NCBI GenBank assembly: GCA_018969455.1
Contig: JAGWYI010000022.1
Location: 1 to 17,265 of the forward strand
Origin: Bacteroidota bacterium
GTDB taxonomy: Bacteria; Bacteroidota; Bacteroidia; Chitinophagales; Saprospiraceae
Length of the DNA stretch: 17,265 nt
Direction: 5' to 3'
Made by a program: the position numbers and the translations under genes. Positions 15,233-17,265 of the stretch are shown here, piece after piece (positions within the stretch are counted from its first letter, which is position 1; each line of letters opens with the position of its first letter). The notes beneath the pieces are model-generated. The model was not told the origin of the DNA, searched no databases, and saw nothing but the letters and a program-made list of their open reading frames with translations.

Positions 15233-16144
15233 ATGGAAGCTTTACGCGAGCAATGGATGCTTTTGATCACCACACCCATCTACATTGTAGTGATTTTGGG
15301 CGAAATATTTTGGAGTAATTTTCGAAAAAGTCACAGTTATACTTTTTGGGACACCCTTACCAACTTGTACCTGATGATTTTAAACAGTGCCATTGATGTG
15401 TTTTTCAGAAGCGTATATGTGGTTATTCTGGCTATGTGTTATGAAAACCGCATGCTTGATTGGACCATCGGGATTTGGTACTGGTTGGCTTTGATCGTTG
15501 CCGAAGATTTTGTCTTTTATTGGCTCCACCGGGTAGATCATCACAGCCGGTTTTTCTGGGCGGTGCATGTAACCCACCATTCTTCCGAGAAATACAACCT
15601 CACCACCGGCTTCCGATCATCGGTATTTCAGCCCTTGTATCGCTTTGTTTATTTTTTGCCGCTGGCTTTTTTGGGCTTTAAGCCCCTCGACATTGTATTT
15701 ATTTTTTCTGCAACCCAAACCTGGGGTATTCTCGTTCACACCGAACACGTGGGAAAACTCGGCATTTTGGAGTATTTTCTGGTTACACCATCCCATCACC
15801 GCGTGCACCACGCTTCCAACGCCTTATATCTCGACCGCAACCTGGGCATGCTGCTGATTATTTGGGACAAAATTTTTGGCACCTTCCAGGCAGAGCTACC
15901 AGCCCACATGTACCAACCCATCCGATACGGACTTACCAAGCCGGCCGGACAACAAGGCCCGGTGGAAGTGGTAGCCCATGAATGGAAAAACATCTGGAAA
16001 GATTTGCGCAAATCGGGCAAACTGCGCGATAAATTGCGGTATATTTTTGGAGCGCCCGGTTGGAGCCATGATGGAAGTACGCTGACCAGCCATCAATTGC
16101 GCCAAATGGAAGCAGGCGACAGGCCCGAATCTGCGGGGCATTGA
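15233..16144 (+). CDS. Sterol desaturase/fatty acid hydroxylase superfamily membrane di-iron oxygenase
   Basis: A 303-residue integral membrane protein of the fatty-acid-hydroxylase superfamily. These enzymes use a histidine-bound di-iron centre to hydroxylate, desaturate or cleave lipids. The histidine boxes are visible: H99-RVD-H103-H104, H112-VT-H115-H116 and H188-H189-RV-H192-H193, plus HTEH between the second and third. Hydrophobic segments precede and separate the boxes. The AEDFVFYWLHRVDHH arrangement resembles the branch that includes alkylglycerol monooxygenase (TMEM195), so ether-lipid or sterol-like lipids are possible substrates, unproven. It begins 6 nt after the LysE stop and is probably co-transcribed with it. 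The C-terminal about 90 residues are soluble and charged. Confidence 0.88.
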   Translation: MEALREQWMLLITTPIYIVVILGEIFWSNFRKSHSYTFWDTLTNLYLMILNSAIDVFFRSVYVVILAMCYENRMLDWTIGIWYWLALIVAEDFVFYWLHRVDHHSRFFWAVHVTHHSSEKYNLTTGFRSSVFQPLYRFVYFLPLAFLGFKPLDIVFIFSATQTWGILVHTEHVGKLGILEYFLVTPSHHRVHHASNALYLDRNLGMLLIIWDKIFGTFQAELPAHMYQPIRYGLTKPAGQQGPVEVVAHEWKNIWKDLRKSGKLRDKLRYIFGAPGWSHDGSTLTSHQLRQMEAGDRPESAGH

Positions 16145-16175
16145 TAGATAAAACTGTACGCTTGATCGAATGATT

Positions 16176-16206
16176 TTTGCCAGATCTGAGGAGTATTGCA
16201 TTTTTG
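16176..16206 (+). promoter_or_regulatory. Candidate promoter for the ABC permease gene
   Basis: TTTG at 16176-16179 is followed after exactly 19 nt by CATTTTTG at 16199-16206, a 7 of 8 match to TAnnTTTG. The predicted start is near 16213, with the ATG at 16228. It is the best-spaced promoter match in the window and suggests that the ABC gene is transcribed apart from the LysE-oxygenase run. Confidence 0.5.
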
Positions 16207-16227
16207 CCGAATAAGCAAACAAGCATC

Positions 16228-17265
16228 ATGCGCCAACTTTTACGAATTCTGGCTGAAGGCGGGGCTCAGGCCTGGCAACAACTGATGGGCAATAAGCTGC
16301 GTTCCTTCTTGTCGCTTCTGGGCGTTACCATTGGGATCTTTTGCATCATCGGTGTGAAAAGTGCAGTTAATTCACTGGAAGACAACATTCGCAACAGTTT
16401 GAAAAAACTGGGAAACGATGTAATTTATCTGGAAAAATTTTCCTGGGGCGAAGACCCTGGCAAAAATTACTGGAAATGGATGCGCAGGCCCAATTTCAGC
16501 TTTCAGGAATTTGAAGCCCTGAAACAACGCCTGAAACATGCCGATAAAGTAGGTTTTTGGCAATTTGTAGGCTCAAAAACCGTCAAATTCCAGTCGTCAA
16601 ACGTAGAAGACGTGTTCTTCCTGGGCGTCACAGAGGATACCTATGAGTTGTTTAGCCTGGAATTTGAAAATGAAGGCCGTTTTTTCTCTCCGGTAGAATA
16701 CAACAGTGCCTCCGATGTATGTATTTTAGGCTATAATGTCGCCGATGGCCTTTTCGGACAAAATATTGATCCGGTAGGAAAAGATGTAAATGTATCGGGG
16801 CACAAACTGCGGGTTATTGGCGTACTTAAAAAGTCGGGCAAGGAAATTCTCAAACCCTTTAATTTCGATAATGGCGTATTGATTGGCAATACCCTGGCAC
16901 GAAGGAGTTTTAACATCCGAAATCAGGGATTTGGACCGCAAAGCAGCCTGATGGTAAAAGCACAAAAAGGGGTAAATCTGGAAGAAATGAAGGATGAGAT
17001 CGTGGGTGTTATGCGTTCGGTGCGCAGTTTGAAACCGCGCGAAGAAAACAATTTTGCCACCAATACCCTTTCTGTTTTGGCGAGTTTATTCGACAGTGTG
17101 TTTGGCGTTCTCAACCTGGCCGGGTTTATCATCGGCATTTTTGCCCTCGTGGTGGGCATGTTCTCGGTGGCCAACATCATGTTTGTATCGGTAAAAGAAC
17201 GCACCAATTTGATTGGCATAAAAATGGCCCTGGGCGCCAAACGCTGGTTTATACTGCTTGAAATT
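16228..17265 (+). CDS. ABC transporter permease, MacB/FtsX family (partial, cut by right edge)
   Basis: The reading frame is open from the ATG at 16228 to the window end, 346 codons with no stop. The N-terminus has a cytoplasmic segment, then the first membrane helix in NKLRSFLSLLGVTIGIFCII, the standard start of MacB-type permeases. About 46-285 are the extracytoplasmic MacB core domain (DVIYLEKFSWG, then GRFFSPVEYN, then KLRVIGVLKKSG). The FtsX part begins about 290 (FGVLNLAGFIIGIFALVVGM) and runs through VKERTNLIGIKMALGAKRW, the coupling region before the next helix. By family it partners with a LolD/MacB-type ATPase to move lipoproteins, peptides or drugs, or to drive mechanotransmission. 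The ATPase gene is not in this window, and the substrate cannot be told. The remaining two helices lie beyond the edge. Confidence 0.88.
   Translation, partial: MRQLLRILAEGGAQAWQQLMGNKLRSFLSLLGVTIGIFCIIGVKSAVNSLEDNIRNSLKKLGNDVIYLEKFSWGEDPGKNYWKWMRRPNFSFQEFEALKQRLKHADKVGFWQFVGSKTVKFQSSNVEDVFFLGVTEDTYELFSLEFENEGRFFSPVEYNSASDVCILGYNVADGLFGQNIDPVGKDVNVSGHKLRVIGVLKKSGKEILKPFNFDNGVLIGNTLARRSFNIRNQGFGPQSSLMVKAQKGVNLEEMKDEIVGVMRSVRSLKPREENNFATNTLSVLASLFDSVFGVLNLAGFIIGIFALVVGMFSVANIMFVSVKERTNLIGIKMALGAKRWFILLEI

Noticed and set aside
1..17265. CRISPR arrays, tRNA/rRNA genes, insertion sequences, defence or toxin-antitoxin genes
   Set aside because: Read for regularly spaced repeats, transposase or integrase motifs and tRNA-like folds by eye; none found. 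A software scan could still find short elements.

Overview
The window looks like a chromosomal stretch from a Bacteroidota bacterium, most likely of the Saprospiraceae/Haliscomenobacter-Lewinella kind. This is an inference from three signs. Two proteins end in a type IX secretion (T9SS) C-terminal sorting domain. They carry the dockerin-like 'NGxSTYD...RHI...DVNxSG' module that I associate with that group. Several genes are preceded by the Bacteroidota promoter pattern TTTG / TAnnTTTG, with AT-rich leaders instead of strong Shine-Dalgarno sites. No tRNA, rRNA, CRISPR array, transposase or SusC/SusD pair was seen.

Layout. Bases 1-300 hold no gene but contain two strong stem-loops and a candidate promoter. 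Bases 301-4040 encode two tandem paralogous surface or secreted proteins with dockerin-like, cohesin-like and T9SS sorting modules. A minus-strand MFS transporter (4052-5251) is convergent with them. Divergent from it is a plus-strand run: a stand-alone RlmK-type rRNA methyltransferase (5320-6258), an exported SH3b protein 4 nt later, a secreted multidomain GH27 alpha-galactosidase (7005-9233) and an SMP-30/gluconolactonase-like lipoprotein (9316-10206). A minus-strand pair follows: a GT22 (ALG9/PIG-B-like) membrane mannosyltransferase (10208-11668) behind an FKBP-type prolyl isomerase lipoprotein (11678-12136). A short divergent promoter region then leads into a secreted GH29 alpha-L-fucosidase with chitobiase-C-like and PA14 modules (12287-14554). 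A LysE-family exporter and a sterol-desaturase-type di-iron membrane oxygenase follow closely. The right edge cuts a MacB/FtsX-like ABC transporter permease (16228 onward) that has its own good promoter match.

How the genes may work together. The clearest theme is glycan trimming in the cell envelope or periplasm: alpha-galactosidase, alpha-L-fucosidase and a possible sugar-lactone hydrolase, with an MFS carrier nearby. The loci are separated by unrelated genes, so this is not a canonical polysaccharide utilisation locus. The rRNA methyltransferase, FKBP, GT22, LysE, oxygenase and ABC genes look like ordinary chromosomal content. I see no clearly new defence or mobile system. The points most worth checking are the paired dockerin/cohesin-like T9SS proteins, the structured left edge, and the GH27-lactonase pair.
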